The position numbers were made by a program, and so were the translations under genes. Below are positions 15,982 to 25,069 of a DNA stretch of 64,000 nt, piece after piece. The notes under the pieces are model-generated. The model saw only the letters and a list, made by a program, of their open reading frames with translations. It had not been told where the DNA came from and searched no databases. The DNA comes from DTFZ01 sp050260375. GTDB taxonomy: Bacteria > Bacillota > Clostridia > Christensenellales > SZUA-584. The stretch covers positions 1 to 64,000 of the forward strand of contig JBLNCA010000011.1 of the NCBI GenBank assembly GCA_050260375.1, in the 5' to 3' direction. Numbering within the stretch: the first letter of the stretch is position 1; every line of letters starts with the position of its first letter.

Positions 15982-17831
15982 CGACCATAATGGTATTGTC
16001 TGCTCTTTTGATGACTGCATGTGCGCCTGTCAATAGAGAACCTGTCGTTTCGGAACAGATAACTCCTGATGTTTCACAAACACCACAAACCACGCCCACC
16101 GATGATACCGAAAAACAGGAAGAAGCTGTATCTCCGTTTGTATTTGAAAAAATCGAAGGCGGGTATGAACTCAAAGCATATAACGGAACCGAGGAAGCGC
16201 CCGTTATCCCCGAGGAATATCTGGGTAAGCCTGTAATTACAGTTGGCGATGGTGCTTTCGCGAATAATGATACAATTTCGCAGATATGGTTTCCTAAGAG
16301 CATTACTTCAATCGGAAATGGAGCTTTTAAAAACTGCACCGCATTGACAACCGCCATGATACCGCAAACAGTATGTTATGTGGATGGAAACGCCTTTGCT
16401 GGCTGTGAGAACCTCAGCATTGAGTGCGAAGCGGGCGCGGAGGATGCAATGTTCTGGAGCGCATCCTGGAATCCCGATGGCGCATAGGTGAATTGGAAGA
16501 GCAAGCAGGGCTTTGAAGGGCTTAGCTTCGAGCTTATAAAAGACCTTGGCACATCGCTGCTGCAAGCCTGCGGCAGTTCGGCGGGTAAGGTGATTGCCAA
16601 TACAATCATGTCTGAATTAGGCTTCGGTGACAAACTTGATCCAAGATATACTGAAGAACTGGAGAAAGTCAGAGATGAACTGACAAAGCTGGACGAACAG
16701 GTTGAAAAAATCGATAAGAAGCTGGATGCCATTGAGCGGGAAGTCCTGACTGCAACAGACCGTGCAGAGTTAGGCAGTCGCATGACCACGATCAACCAGT
16801 ATGTCAGCAAGATCAATACGCTCTACGACCGGTATCTGCAAATGGCAAATTCAGATGATCCTGAGCTTCGTAAAAGCTATGCGAAAAAGCTTTCCACTGA
16901 TATAGCAAATGCGGATATTCCCACCATGCTCAACTACATTAACGCCGAGCTTACCGAAAACGGCGGCGGGACACAGAGCCCTATCCTCATTTTGTGTAAC
17001 AGTTTTCTTGAAAAGGTCTATCCCTTCAAGCATGAGTCGGGAGAGTTGTCGCGTATGTTCTATGAACACATTTCAGCTGTTGAAACAAAAGGTGTAATTT
17101 TGCATACAGCATACTGAAACTACCAGCAAAAAAACGCACCCGAAGATGCAAAGATGTACAGAAACGAGAATGAACAGCTTCTTAAAAAGGCAAAAGGCTA
17201 TTTGAAGAAGCAATCGGACATTATTCCTCAGGAAGGCGACTATAAGGTTGTCGTAGACAAACTGAACGTATCCGGAAAGGAATATCCCATGTATCGTTTG
17301 ATCACAAACGGCAGCGGCAAGACGCTGTATTTGATGGATCACGCTCTCCCTGGCAACGTCGTTGTGACAGATACGTCAATATTGGTAAAGGAGATCGATC
17401 CTGACGATGAGTATTATTACATCGATAAAGCGATATGGGTACCGAGCGTATCCCCATTATTTGTTAAGCATCTCGCCAGAGTGATCATTGCGGATCTGAA
17501 GAATTTCTTCGCTGTCAAGAAAACTTACGGAGAAAGTGGCCTCAGCAACTTTGATTACCTGAAACATCACCTTCCTCAAGCAAATCTGAAAAACATTGCT
17601 CATCTGAGTAACAAAAGTCCGTTCGTTTTGGTAAAGGATACACCGCCGGATCACCATTATATTCCGGGCGTAGTGCTGAATGAAATCGACAAGGGGCTGG
17701 TAAATGAGGACGATGCCTATAACTACGTCATGTGCGATATAGGCTTCGATACCCTTATCGTTTGGAAGGATGACAAAGATCGTCCCAATGAGGAAAGATT
17801 AGCTATGTATTATCAGAGAACGGGACGATGA
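15937..17831 (+). pseudogene. Decayed leucine-rich-repeat lipoprotein gene (two in-frame stops)
   Basis: One reading frame, open from 15921 to 17831, is interrupted by TAG (16485-16487) and TGA (17115-17117). Part 1 (ATG 15990 on) has a hydrophobic signal and lipobox LLMTAC, then a BspA-like leucine-rich repeat (VGDGAFANNDTISQIWFP, IGNGAFKNCTAL). Part 2 (from GTG 16488) holds a coiled coil near KVRDELTKLDEQVEKIDKKL. Part 3 (from ATG 17154) is a mixed alpha/beta region of unknown fold. The three pieces read on in the same frame without loss, so they are one ancestral gene of about 615 codons. The signal peptide has no proper start in frame: ATG at 15937 fits only after a 1-base shift. Readthrough of both stops is possible but unlikely. 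Confidence 0.75.
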
Positions 17832-17863
17832 TGTTTTGCTAGATAAAATATAAACAACTCAAA

Positions 17864-17910
17864 CAGGGCATTTCAAGAAAAGAAGTGCCCTGATTTCTTT
17901 TGTTTTTTTT
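17864..17910 (+). terminator. Intrinsic terminator
   Basis: CAGGGCATT (17864-17872) pairs with AGTGCCCTG (17884-17892), followed by a T-rich run with eight consecutive T to 17910. It closes the chemotaxis/lipoprotein region on the plus strand. Confidence 0.85.
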
Positions 17911-18013
17911 GGACAATAATGCAATCCCGATAATAATATGCTAAAATAATTATATAATTTGTGCAATATAAAGATATAACGCACAATAATTCATATAAAT
18001 CTCACACAGCCCC

Positions 18014-19837
18014 TTATTCCACCGTCACGCTCTTAGCCAAATTTCTCGGCTTGTCTACGTCGCAGCCCTTCTGCACTGCCATGTAATAGGCGAACAGCTG
18101 CATAGGCACGACCGCAAGCATGGGCGCGAATATGCCGTCACTCTTTGGCAGGTACACTATCTCGTCCGCCAGCCCTTCGAACATGCCGCAGCCCTCAAAG
18201 CACACCGCGAGCACATGCGCGCCGCGCGCCTTAACTTCCTTTATGTTGCTCGCCGTCTTCTCTAGCAGCCGAGTTTGCGTTGCTATAGCGACGACAAGCG
18301 TACCCTGCTCTATCAGCGCTATTGTGCCGTGTTTGAGCTCGCCCGCCGCGTACGCTTCAGAGTGTATGTACGAAATCTCCTTGAGCTTTAACGACGCCTC
18401 CATTGACAGCACGTAATCGAGGCCTCGCCCTATGAAGAACACGCTGCTTTTTGAAAAGTGCATGCTCGCTATGCGCTGCATCTGCTCCTTCGTCTCGAGC
18501 ACGCCGTTCATAAGCGCTGGAATCCTGGAAAGCCCGTTTACATACTTATCGTATGTGCTGCCGTCCATGCTGCCCGACATCCTCGCCAACTCCAGCGCTA
18601 TCATATATATAGCCATCAGCTGCGCGTTATACGCCTTGGTGGACGCTACGGCTATCTCGGGCCCGGCGTGCGTATACAGCACGGCGTCCGCCTCGCGCGC
18701 TATCGAGCTGCCCACGGCGTTGACTATGGCCGCCACTTTTGCCCCGCGCTTCTTTGCCTCGCGCATGGCCGCAAGCGTATCCGCCGTTTCGCCCGACTGG
18801 CTGATGACTATTACGAGCTGGCCGGGTTCTATAATAGGATTCCTGTACCTGAACTCGGAAGCTACCTCCACCTCGACGGGTATCCTCGCGAGCTCTTCTA
18901 TTATATACTTGCCCACCATGCTCGCGTGATAAGCCGTACCGCACGCAACTATGTTTATCTTGCTAGTGTTTTTGGCCATATCGGCGTCAATGCCCGCTTC
19001 TTTAATGTCTATAAGCCCGCCCTCTAGCCTCGGGAACAACGTATCGGCCATGACGCGGGGCTGCTCGTGTATCTCCTTTATCATGAAGTGCTCGTATCCA
19101 CCCTTTTCAGCCCGCGATATGTCCCAGTCCACGTGATAGCTCTCATGCCCCGTGGGCGCGCCGTACTCGTCGTACACGCTTACCGCTTCGCGCGTAATCG
19201 CCGCGGTCTCCCTGTCGCCCAGAAAATACACGTCGCGCGTATATTCGAGCAGCGCAGGTATATCGGAGGCTATAAGGTTTTCCCCGTCGCCCATGCCTAT
19301 AACGAGCGGGCTGTCCTTTCTTGCCGCCACTATCAATCCCGGGTGCTTTTGCGACACCACTCCGAGCGCGTACGAGCCCTCAAGCTTGGGCAGCGCTTTT
19401 AATACGGCAGTAAGCAAGTCGCCGTTGTAGTAATAGTTGATAAGGTGCGCTATTGTCTCCGTATCAGTCTCGGAGGCAAACTTCGCTCCCTCTGATATAA
19501 GCCAGTTCTTTAACTTTTGGTAGTTTTCTATTATGCCGTTGTGAACGACTGCGATATCTCCCGCGCAGTTCGTATGCGGATGTGAGTTTTCAAACGAGGG
19601 CTCGCCGTGCGTCGCCCACCGCGTATGCCCTATGCCTGCGGCTCCTATCGCTTCGATATCTCCCGCAAGCTTCACGAGCTCTGTGAGCCTGCCCTTCGTC
19701 TTTCTTATCGTGAGCTCGCCGTTCGCGACTATAGCGAGCCCCGCGCTGTCATAGCCCCTGTACTCAAGCTTGGCGAGGCCGCCAAGCAGCACGGGCACAA
19801 CGTCCCTGCCTCCAACGTATCCTACTATTCCGCACAA
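18014..19837 (-). CDS. glmS: Glutamine--fructose-6-phosphate aminotransferase
   Basis: 607 residues, the normal length. It makes glucosamine-6-phosphate from fructose-6-phosphate and glutamine, the entry step to UDP-GlcNAc and the cell wall. The N-terminal glutaminase begins MCGIVGYVGG with the nucleophile Cys2 and has GHTRWATHGEP; two SIS sugar-isomerase domains follow (about 290-425 and 460-595; VISQSGETADT, LKLKEISYIHSEAY). The start is TTG at 19837: it alone puts Cys at position 2, and AGGGAGG lies 8 bases upstream. It stands 164 bases behind glmM on the same strand, so both steps toward GlcN-1-P are linked. The spacer folds into a leader able to mask the ribosome-binding site. Confidence 0.97.
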   Translation of the reverse strand: MCGIVGYVGGRDVVPVLLGGLAKLEYRGYDSAGLAIVANGELTIRKTKGRLTELVKLAGDIEAIGAAGIGHTRWATHGEPSFENSHPHTNCAGDIAVVHNGIIENYQKLKNWLISEGAKFASETDTETIAHLINYYYNGDLLTAVLKALPKLEGSYALGVVSQKHPGLIVAARKDSPLVIGMGDGENLIASDIPALLEYTRDVYFLGDRETAAITREAVSVYDEYGAPTGHESYHVDWDISRAEKGGYEHFMIKEIHEQPRVMADTLFPRLEGGLIDIKEAGIDADMAKNTSKINIVACGTAYHASMVGKYIIEELARIPVEVEVASEFRYRNPIIEPGQLVIVISQSGETADTLAAMREAKKRGAKVAAIVNAVGSSIAREADAVLYTHAGPEIAVASTKAYNAQLMAIYMIALELARMSGSMDGSTYDKYVNGLSRIPALMNGVLETKEQMQRIASMHFSKSSVFFIGRGLDYVLSMEASLKLKEISYIHSEAYAAGELKHGTIALIEQGTLVVAIATQTRLLEKTASNIKEVKARGAHVLAVCFEGCGMFEGLADEIVYLPKSDGIFAPMLAVVPMQLFAYYMAVQKGCDVDKPRNLAKSVTVE

Positions 19838-19844
19838 AGTATAT

Positions 19845-19980
19845 GCCTCCCTTTACCGTCCCTTTTCGGGAACCAAAATTTCCCACCACAATAACGTCGC
19901 TGCCGCCCCGAAAACCGCTCGCCTTCAGGGCCTTGTACCGACGTCCAAAAAGCATGCTTTTCGGGCCGTAAGGGAGGCTC
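19845..19980 (-). promoter_or_regulatory. Structured glmS leader with an anti-Shine-Dalgarno arm
   Basis: In minus-strand RNA the segment GCCTCCCTTAC (19978-19968) is complementary, with one bulged A, to GTAAAGGGAGGC (19856-19845), which contains the glmS Shine-Dalgarno AGGGAGG. The enclosed 110 bases contain further hairpins: CCGAAAAGC-AT-GCTTTTTGG (19964-19945) and an ACGTCG/CGACGT-closed stem, plus competing small hairpins (GGGAA/TTCCC and GTTCCC-GAAAA-GGGAC) next to the site. I see none of the conserved core of the glmS ribozyme. It may be a translational control element or a palindromic repeat that happens to lie here. Confidence 0.5.
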
Positions 19981-20001
19981 GCTTGACGTTAAGTTCTCAG
20001 G

Positions 20002-21348
20002 TTATGCAAGGCGGCTTTCTATGAGCGCTGCCATATCCACGGCATACCGCTCTATTTCCTTTTTATCCTTGCCCTCTATCATCACCCTGACCAGCGGCTC
20101 GGTGCCCGAAGGACGTATAATCACCCTGCCGTTGCCGCGGAAGTGTTTCTCCAAATCGTCTATCTTCTTTTTGACTTCCGGGTCTTCCATGATATGTTCT
20201 TTATGTTCGTCCTTGACGCGAACGTTGACGAGCACCTGCGGCAATATCGTGACCACGCTTGCAAGCTTGGAAAGCGTTTTGCCGCTGCGCATTACTACGG
20301 ACGCCAGCTGTATGCCGGTGAGTATGCCGTCGCCCGTGGTGCACTTGTCAAGGAAAATAATATGCCCAGACTGCTCGCCGCCCAGCGAGTATCCTCCGCG
20401 CACCATCTCTTCCAGCACATACCTGTCGCCGACATTTGTCTTTACCGTCTTGATGCCGTTGGCATTCATCGCCAGGTCGAGCCCCAAATTGCTCATCACC
20501 GTACATACGAGCGTGTTATCCTTAAGAAGGCCGCGCTCCTTTAAGTCGAGCGCGCATATCGCCATTATCTCGTCCCCGTTGACTATAACGCCGTGCTCGT
20601 CGACAGCTATTATCCTGTCGGCGTCCCCGTCAAACGCGAAGCCCATGTCCGCGCCCAGTTCCGCGACCAGCTGCGTCAGCTTTTCCGGGTAAGTAGAGCC
20701 GCAGTTGTCGTTTATATTAGTGCCGTCCGGCGTGTTGTAATACGGCACGACTTCGGCGCCCAGCTCCCTGAACGCCCGCGGCGCCACTACCGACGAAGCA
20801 CCGTGCGCACAGTCGAGCACTATTTTTAAGCCTCTTAAGTTCGTGTCCGTCGTGGAGAGCAGGAACTCCTTGTATTCGGTCAGCGCGTTTACGGCGCTCA
20901 CCCTTCTGCCCACATCGACGCCCGCCCTTATTGTAAGCTGTTCGGACCCGTCGAGTATTATGCTCTCTATCCTGTTTTCCACCTCGTCGGGCAGCTTTTT
21001 GCCTTCCGAGCTGAAAAATTTGATGCCGTTGTATTCCGCGGAGTTATGCGACGCCGATATGACTACGCCTGCGTCCGCACCGTAGTCCCTTGTCAGATAT
21101 GCTATCCCCGATGTGGGTATAACGCCGGCGACTATGGCTTCCGCTCCCACCGAGCATATGCCCGCCACCATCGCCGCTTCAAGCATATCGCCTGATATCC
21201 TCGTGTCCCTGCCTATGAGTATCCTCGCCTTATGCACCTTGCTTGTAAGCACATACGCTCCCGCCTGGCCCAGCTTGAACGCCAGCTCGCACGAAAGCTT
21301 TTCGTTGGCGACGCCCCTCACTCCGTCCGTTCCGAATAGTCTTCCCAT
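20002..21348 (-). CDS. glmM: Phosphoglucosamine mutase
   Basis: 448 residues, normal for GlmM. It interconverts glucosamine-6-phosphate and glucosamine-1-phosphate for UDP-GlcNAc synthesis. Starts MGRLFGTDGVRGVAN; the phosphoserine loop is ISASHNSAEYNG with the active Ser at 100; metal-binding DGDADR and the C-terminal phosphate-binding RPSGTEPLVRVM are all present. GGAGGT lies 5 bases before ATG at 21348. It is directly upstream of glmS, as in many Firmicutes where the order is glmM-glmS. Confidence 0.97.
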   Translation of the reverse strand: MGRLFGTDGVRGVANEKLSCELAFKLGQAGAYVLTSKVHKARILIGRDTRISGDMLEAAMVAGICSVGAEAIVAGVIPTSGIAYLTRDYGADAGVVISASHNSAEYNGIKFFSSEGKKLPDEVENRIESIILDGSEQLTIRAGVDVGRRVSAVNALTEYKEFLLSTTDTNLRGLKIVLDCAHGASSVVAPRAFRELGAEVVPYYNTPDGTNINDNCGSTYPEKLTQLVAELGADMGFAFDGDADRIIAVDEHGVIVNGDEIMAICALDLKERGLLKDNTLVCTVMSNLGLDLAMNANGIKTVKTNVGDRYVLEEMVRGGYSLGGEQSGHIIFLDKCTTGDGILTGIQLASVVMRSGKTLSKLASVVTILPQVLVNVRVKDEHKEHIMEDPEVKKKIDDLEKHFRGNGRVIIRPSGTEPLVRVMIEGKDKKEIERYAVDMAALIESRLA

Positions 21349-21449
21349 GTTACCTCCATCGGGTTAGTTCATTATACCCGTATTTATACCACTTTGCAAA
21401 CTGGTATAGTCCTTTAATTCATTAACCGCGCGGATTTATGGAACCCGCG

Positions 21450-22361
21450 TTATTTTTCCCTTAAATAGCTCAATGCGGAGTATACCGCAACCGCTCCGTC
21501 CGCCGCCGCAGTCACAACCTGCCGCAGCGGCTTTTTCACGATGTCACCCGCGGCAAACACGCCGGGAACGCTTGTCCGCATAAAAGCGTCGGTTATTATG
21601 TATCCCGACTCGTCGATATCCACCTTGCCCTTTACAATTTCGGTCTGCGGCGTAGTGCCTATGGCCACAAACACGCCCGATACGCTGATGTCGCGCAGCT
21701 GCTCCGTCTTGGTGTTCTTTATCCGCACGCCTTCGACAAACGACTTGCCCAGCACGGTTTCCACTACGCTGTCCCAGACGAATTCTATCTTTTCATTTGC
21801 CATCGCGGTTTTTTGCAGCGCCTTCTGAGCGCGCAGCTCGTCCCGCCTGTGTATCACGTATATATGGTTAGCAAAGCCCGAAAGGTACAGCGCGTCCTCC
21901 AGCGCCGTATCGCCGCCTCCTACTACCGCCACGTCTTTTCGCTTGAAGAACGCTCCGTCGCACGTCGCGCAGTACGAGACGCCCGAGCCTACAAGCTTTT
22001 TCTCCGACATAAGCCCCAGCGATTTGTAATTCGCGCCCATAGCGAGTATCACGGTCTTCGCGGAATACGCCGCATCTTGCGTTAAAACTTTTTTCTCGCC
22101 GCCCTCAAGCTCAAACCCGGTGATTTGCGCGTTCTCTATACGCGCGCCCAGGCGCTCCGCCTGTTCCCTGAACTTCAGAGCCAGCTCCGCTCCCGACACG
22201 CCCTCCGGAAACCCGGGGTAATTCTCCACGATATGAGCCCGCGCTATCTGTCCGCCCGCAAAAAGGCTTTCGATTATCAGCGCCGACATTCCCGCTCTTG
22301 CCGCATATATGCCCGCCGTCAGCCCCGCAGTACCGGCGCCGGCGATTATCAGATCGTACAT
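21450..22361 (-). CDS. trxB: Thioredoxin-disulfide reductase
   Basis: 303 residues. FAD-binding AGAGTAGLTAGIYAARAG at the N terminus, the redox-active CATC at 131-134, NAD(P)-binding VVGGGDTALEDALYL and the C-terminal GVFAAGDI are in the order of a standard low-molecular-weight TrxR. It recycles thioredoxin with NADPH; clostridial members of this group sometimes use ferredoxin instead, which the sequence alone does not decide. ATG at 22361 has AAGGAG six bases upstream; a longer frame to 22406 adds 15 poorly supported residues. No thioredoxin gene is adjacent. Confidence 0.92.
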   Translation of the reverse strand: MYDLIIAGAGTAGLTAGIYAARAGMSALIIESLFAGGQIARAHIVENYPGFPEGVSGAELALKFREQAERLGARIENAQITGFELEGGEKKVLTQDAAYSAKTVILAMGANYKSLGLMSEKKLVGSGVSYCATCDGAFFKRKDVAVVGGGDTALEDALYLSGFANHIYVIHRRDELRAQKALQKTAMANEKIEFVWDSVVETVLGKSFVEGVRIKNTKTEQLRDISVSGVFVAIGTTPQTEIVKGKVDIDESGYIITDAFMRTSVPGVFAAGDIVKKPLRQVVTAAADGAVAVYSALSYLREK

Positions 22362-22492
22362 ATTCTGCTCCTTTACCTTTGCTGCTCGCACTTTACCGAT
22401 GTACACAAATAATACCCTATTTTCCGCAAAAAAACAAACACGTTATACAAGGGATAACCTGCGTTTATAAATTACTTTATTACGAAATCCGG

Positions 22493-23689
22493 CTATCCGC
22501 CTATTCTCTTTTTTAACAACTCCACGGCTTTGTTTATCTGCGCGTCCTGCTCAAAAGTATAGCTTGATGGGTCGTCTTTGAATTCCTGCTGTATGTCTAT
22601 ATAATTATCTGGGTATATGCCGTTCCTGTCTATTGTCCTGCCGTTTGGCGTAAAGTACTGCGACGTCGTCAGCTTAAGCCCTGCGCCCGTCGTCTGTATC
22701 GGTATGACCACCTGCACGACGCCTTTGCCGTACGTCCTCGTGCCAACGACAGGCCCGTACCCGAAATCCTGCACCGCGCCCGCGAATATCTCGGCGGCGG
22801 ACGCCGTTTTGCCATTCACCACAACCGATACGGGCAAGTCTATACAATTTGCGTCGCTTGACCATGTCTCCCTGCGCCCGTACTTATCCTCCGTATATAC
22901 CAGCGTGCCTTCGGGCAGCAGCCTGTCGAGCACCTTTACCACCGTATTAAGATACCCGCCGGGATTGTCGCGCAGGTCTATCACTATGCCCTTTGCCCCT
23001 TGCTCTTCAAAGAAGCTTATCGCTTTGTTGAAAAGCTCTTCGCAGTTGCCGCCGAACTGTATTATCTGCATATATCCGATGCCGTCGGGCAGCATCTTGT
23101 ATTTGACCATATCACGGGCAACGGCGCGTCGCACGACTTCAAATTCAAACGACTCTTCGCCCCGGAGCACGCCTATAATAAGCGTTGTGCCCTCTTCGCC
23201 GATGCAGAGCTTGCCTATCTCCTGCAGCGACATATCCGTCACGTCTTGACCGTCCACGCTGATTATATAATCCCCGACTCTGATGCCCGCTTCCTCTGCC
23301 GAAGACCCTTCAAAAAAGTACTCTACTTTGGCAAGCCCGGTCGCCTCTTCTCTGCTTATAACCATGCCGAGCCCGTAGTATTCGCCGGACGCTTCCTGTT
23401 TGAATGCCGCGAACTCCTCGGGCGTGTAATAAACGCTGTAAGGGTCGCCAAGCGCCGCCACCATCGCTTTAAGGCCGGCGTACTGCAGGTCTTCCATATT
23501 AAACTCCCGAAGATAGTTCTGTTTGATGATTTCTTCTACCCTGGAAAACTCTGATACGGGAAGTTCATCCTGCGCGCCGTCTATATCAAACAGGTGCAGC
23601 CCCAGCGTAACCGATAATATGGTCAGCGTTAACAGCGAAGATACTATGCCTACTATAACAGCCATTATAACGGCTGACCTTTTGCTCAT
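22493..23689 (-). CDS. ctpA: S41-family C-terminal processing peptidase
   Basis: 398 residues. A single N-terminal membrane anchor (about 8-30), a PDZ domain (about 95-175; GLGMVISREEATGLAKVEYF, AGIRVGDYIISVDG) and the S41 protease core with Ser in NGKTASAAEIF and Lys in GTRTYGKGVVQ, the serine/lysine dyad. It should trim or degrade exported proteins at the outer face of the membrane. GGAGGG precedes ATG at 23689 by 7 bases; the earlier frame start at 23710 is rejected. Single-gene unit. The name ctpA is by family; paralogues are common in Clostridia. Confidence 0.92.
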   Translation of the reverse strand: MSKRSAVIMAVIVGIVSSLLTLTILSVTLGLHLFDIDGAQDELPVSEFSRVEEIIKQNYLREFNMEDLQYAGLKAMVAALGDPYSVYYTPEEFAAFKQEASGEYYGLGMVISREEATGLAKVEYFFEGSSAEEAGIRVGDYIISVDGQDVTDMSLQEIGKLCIGEEGTTLIIGVLRGEESFEFEVVRRAVARDMVKYKMLPDGIGYMQIIQFGGNCEELFNKAISFFEEQGAKGIVIDLRDNPGGYLNTVVKVLDRLLPEGTLVYTEDKYGRRETWSSDANCIDLPVSVVVNGKTASAAEIFAGAVQDFGYGPVVGTRTYGKGVVQVVIPIQTTGAGLKLTTSQYFTPNGRTIDRNGIYPDNYIDIQQEFKDDPSSYTFEQDAQINKAVELLKKRIGG

Positions 23690-24028
23690 ATAATCCCTCC
23701 AAAAACACATACGTATATAAATATGTGTGCGGGCAGGCAGATTATTCGCTTTTCCGCATGCCCTTAAAATATCTCCCGGAAAGTCTCATTTATTGCTAAG
23801 GACCCCGGGATTACAGCATTTACTACTGGGTTCGTATTTAGCACCGATTATGCAAAAAACCTTATTACTTGAGTGAATATCCGGCTTTTCGAACATTATA
23901 TACTCCGTAAAATACCATGTCAAAAATAGACTAAAAATGTTCATAATAAATTACCAATCGAGAAATTCATGCTTTTTTGAGCCATTAAATTTTGTAATTT
24001 TTATTGAATATTTCTTTATAAAAATGTA

Positions 24029-24057
24029 TTGGCAGTCTGAAATTTATGTGGTATAAT
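24029..24057 (+). promoter_or_regulatory. Promoter of the tRNA-Thr/tRNA-Pro operon
   Basis: TTGGCA (24029-24034), exactly 17 bases, TATAAT (24052-24057), 45 bases before the tRNA-Thr. The gap 23690-24028 upstream is AT-rich and holds no gene; it has only an ACACATA/TATGTGT inverted repeat near 23706-23728. Confidence 0.8.
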
Positions 24058-24101
24058 TCGATACTGCCGGTGTTAAAGCATAAAAAAACTCGGCAGGCCG
24101 T

Positions 24102-24177
24102 GCCAATGTAGCTCAGTCGGTAGAGCAGCTGATTCGTAATCAGCAGGTCAACGGTTCGAGTCCGTTCATTGGCTCCA
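24102..24177 (+). tRNA. tRNA-Thr (anticodon CGT)
   Basis: 76 bases with a full cloverleaf: acceptor GCCAATG/CATTGGC, D arm GCTC...GAGC, anticodon stem GCTGA/TCAGC with loop TTCGTAA (anticodon CGT, reads ACG), T arm AACGG-TTCGAGT-CCGTT, and an encoded CCA. Confidence 0.97.
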
Positions 24178-24203
24178 TTTTTTTATAAAAGAAATTTGTT
24201 TAT

Positions 24204-24280
<77 letters not shown>

Positions 24281-24284
24281 CGTC

Positions 24285-24316
24285 GGAGCAAAGTTCACTT
24301 TGCTCCGTTTTGCTTT
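24285..24316 (+). terminator. tRNA operon terminator hairpin
   Basis: GGAGCAAAGT (24285-24294) and ACTTTGCTCC (24297-24306) form a perfect 10-bp stem, followed by GTTTTGCTTT. A second copy of the hairpin lies at 24563-24584. Confidence 0.7.
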
Positions 24317-24351
24317 ATTGCTAATCGGAGCTCGTTTCCTTGCTCCTCCTC

Positions 24352-24389
24352 TTCCCCACAAAGCTTTAAGCTTTGCGGGGACCCCATTA
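24352..24389. repeat. GGGGRCCCC hairpin repeat, unit in duplication 1
   Basis: CCCC-AC-AAAGC-TTTAA-GCTTT-GC-GGGG followed at once by ACCCC. Same design as the units at 11567 and 57807. Confidence 0.65.
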
Positions 24390-24590
24390 CTTGCTCTTAA
24401 ATATTTCTGTTATGAGTTTGAGAGGATTTGAAGCGAGCGTTAAAAAAACGCCACAGTGTGGCGTTTTTAGCGAGACGGCTTGTACTATGGTAGCTGCGCG
24501 CTGGCAGTAACGGCGCAGACTGGTATTTGAAATTTCATCTGGCCTGTCACCCCGACCACGTCGGAGCAAAGTTCACTTTGCTCCTCCTCT

Positions 24591-24624
24591 TCCCCACAAA
24601 GCTTTAGGCTTTGCGGGGGCCCCA
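24591..24624. repeat. GGGGRCCCC hairpin repeat, unit in duplication 2
   Basis: Differs from the unit at 24352 by two changes; ends GGGGGCCCC where the first ends GGGGACCCC. Confidence 0.65.
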
Positions 24625-24676
24625 ATGCTTGCTCTTATTAATTTTTTATTTGGTTATGTGATTGAGAGGATTTGAA

Positions 24677-24811
24677 GGGAACCAAAACCGAGTGCTGCCA
24701 GTGACAGATGAAGCGAGGTTTTGGTTCTGTGAGCAACAGATGAACGCAAGCGTCAGCGAAGCGTGAATCGGCAGCGAACAGAGGATAAGACAACGTGCCA
24801 GTGGCACGTTG
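24677..24811. repeat. Structured dispersed element, copy C
   Basis: Third copy of the element at 257-365. Here the outer stem is a perfect 11-bp helix, GAACCAAAACC (24679-24689) with GGTTTTGGTTC (24717-24727). Inner hairpin CTGCC-AGT-GACAG; conserved GATGAAGCGA, TGTGAG, CAGCGAAG and CGAACAGAGGA; second stem ACGC/GCGT. A separate hairpin CAACGTGCC-AGT-GGCACGTTG follows (24791-24811). From 24893 to 25069 no gene or repeat is apparent. Confidence 0.7.
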
Positions 24812-25069
24812 CCCCCGACCCGGCTTGTACTACAGCAACAGCGTGCTGGCAGCAACGGCGCAGACTGTTTTTAAAATTACACCTTGCCTGTCACCAACTC
24901 GTATGCTTCTTATATAAAAAAATGATGAATTAACAAATTCCTATCTGTTTTTGTTTGGCTCTGCGAGAAGAATATGATATAATTTTGTTAATAGTATGCA
25001 TTGTTTTTCTTATTTTTGAAATAGAACTAATTTTATATTGTGTATAATGATAGAAACAAGGTGATAATA

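Noticed and set aside
17115..17117. TGA as selenocysteine in the lipoprotein gene
   Set aside because: No SECIS-like hairpin was seen just downstream, the codon is in a region with no redox motif, and the same frame also has a TAG, so decay is simpler.
19838..20001. glmS ribozyme upstream of glmS
   Set aside because: The spacer lacks the conserved cleavage-site and core sequences of the ribozyme; it has a different fold with an anti-Shine-Dalgarno arm.
24387..24855. Small minus-strand ORFs (TLASNPLKLIT-type) in the tRNA-linked duplication
   Set aside because: They are translations of the repeat units; the same phrases recur because the DNA is repeated. No ribosome-binding sites.
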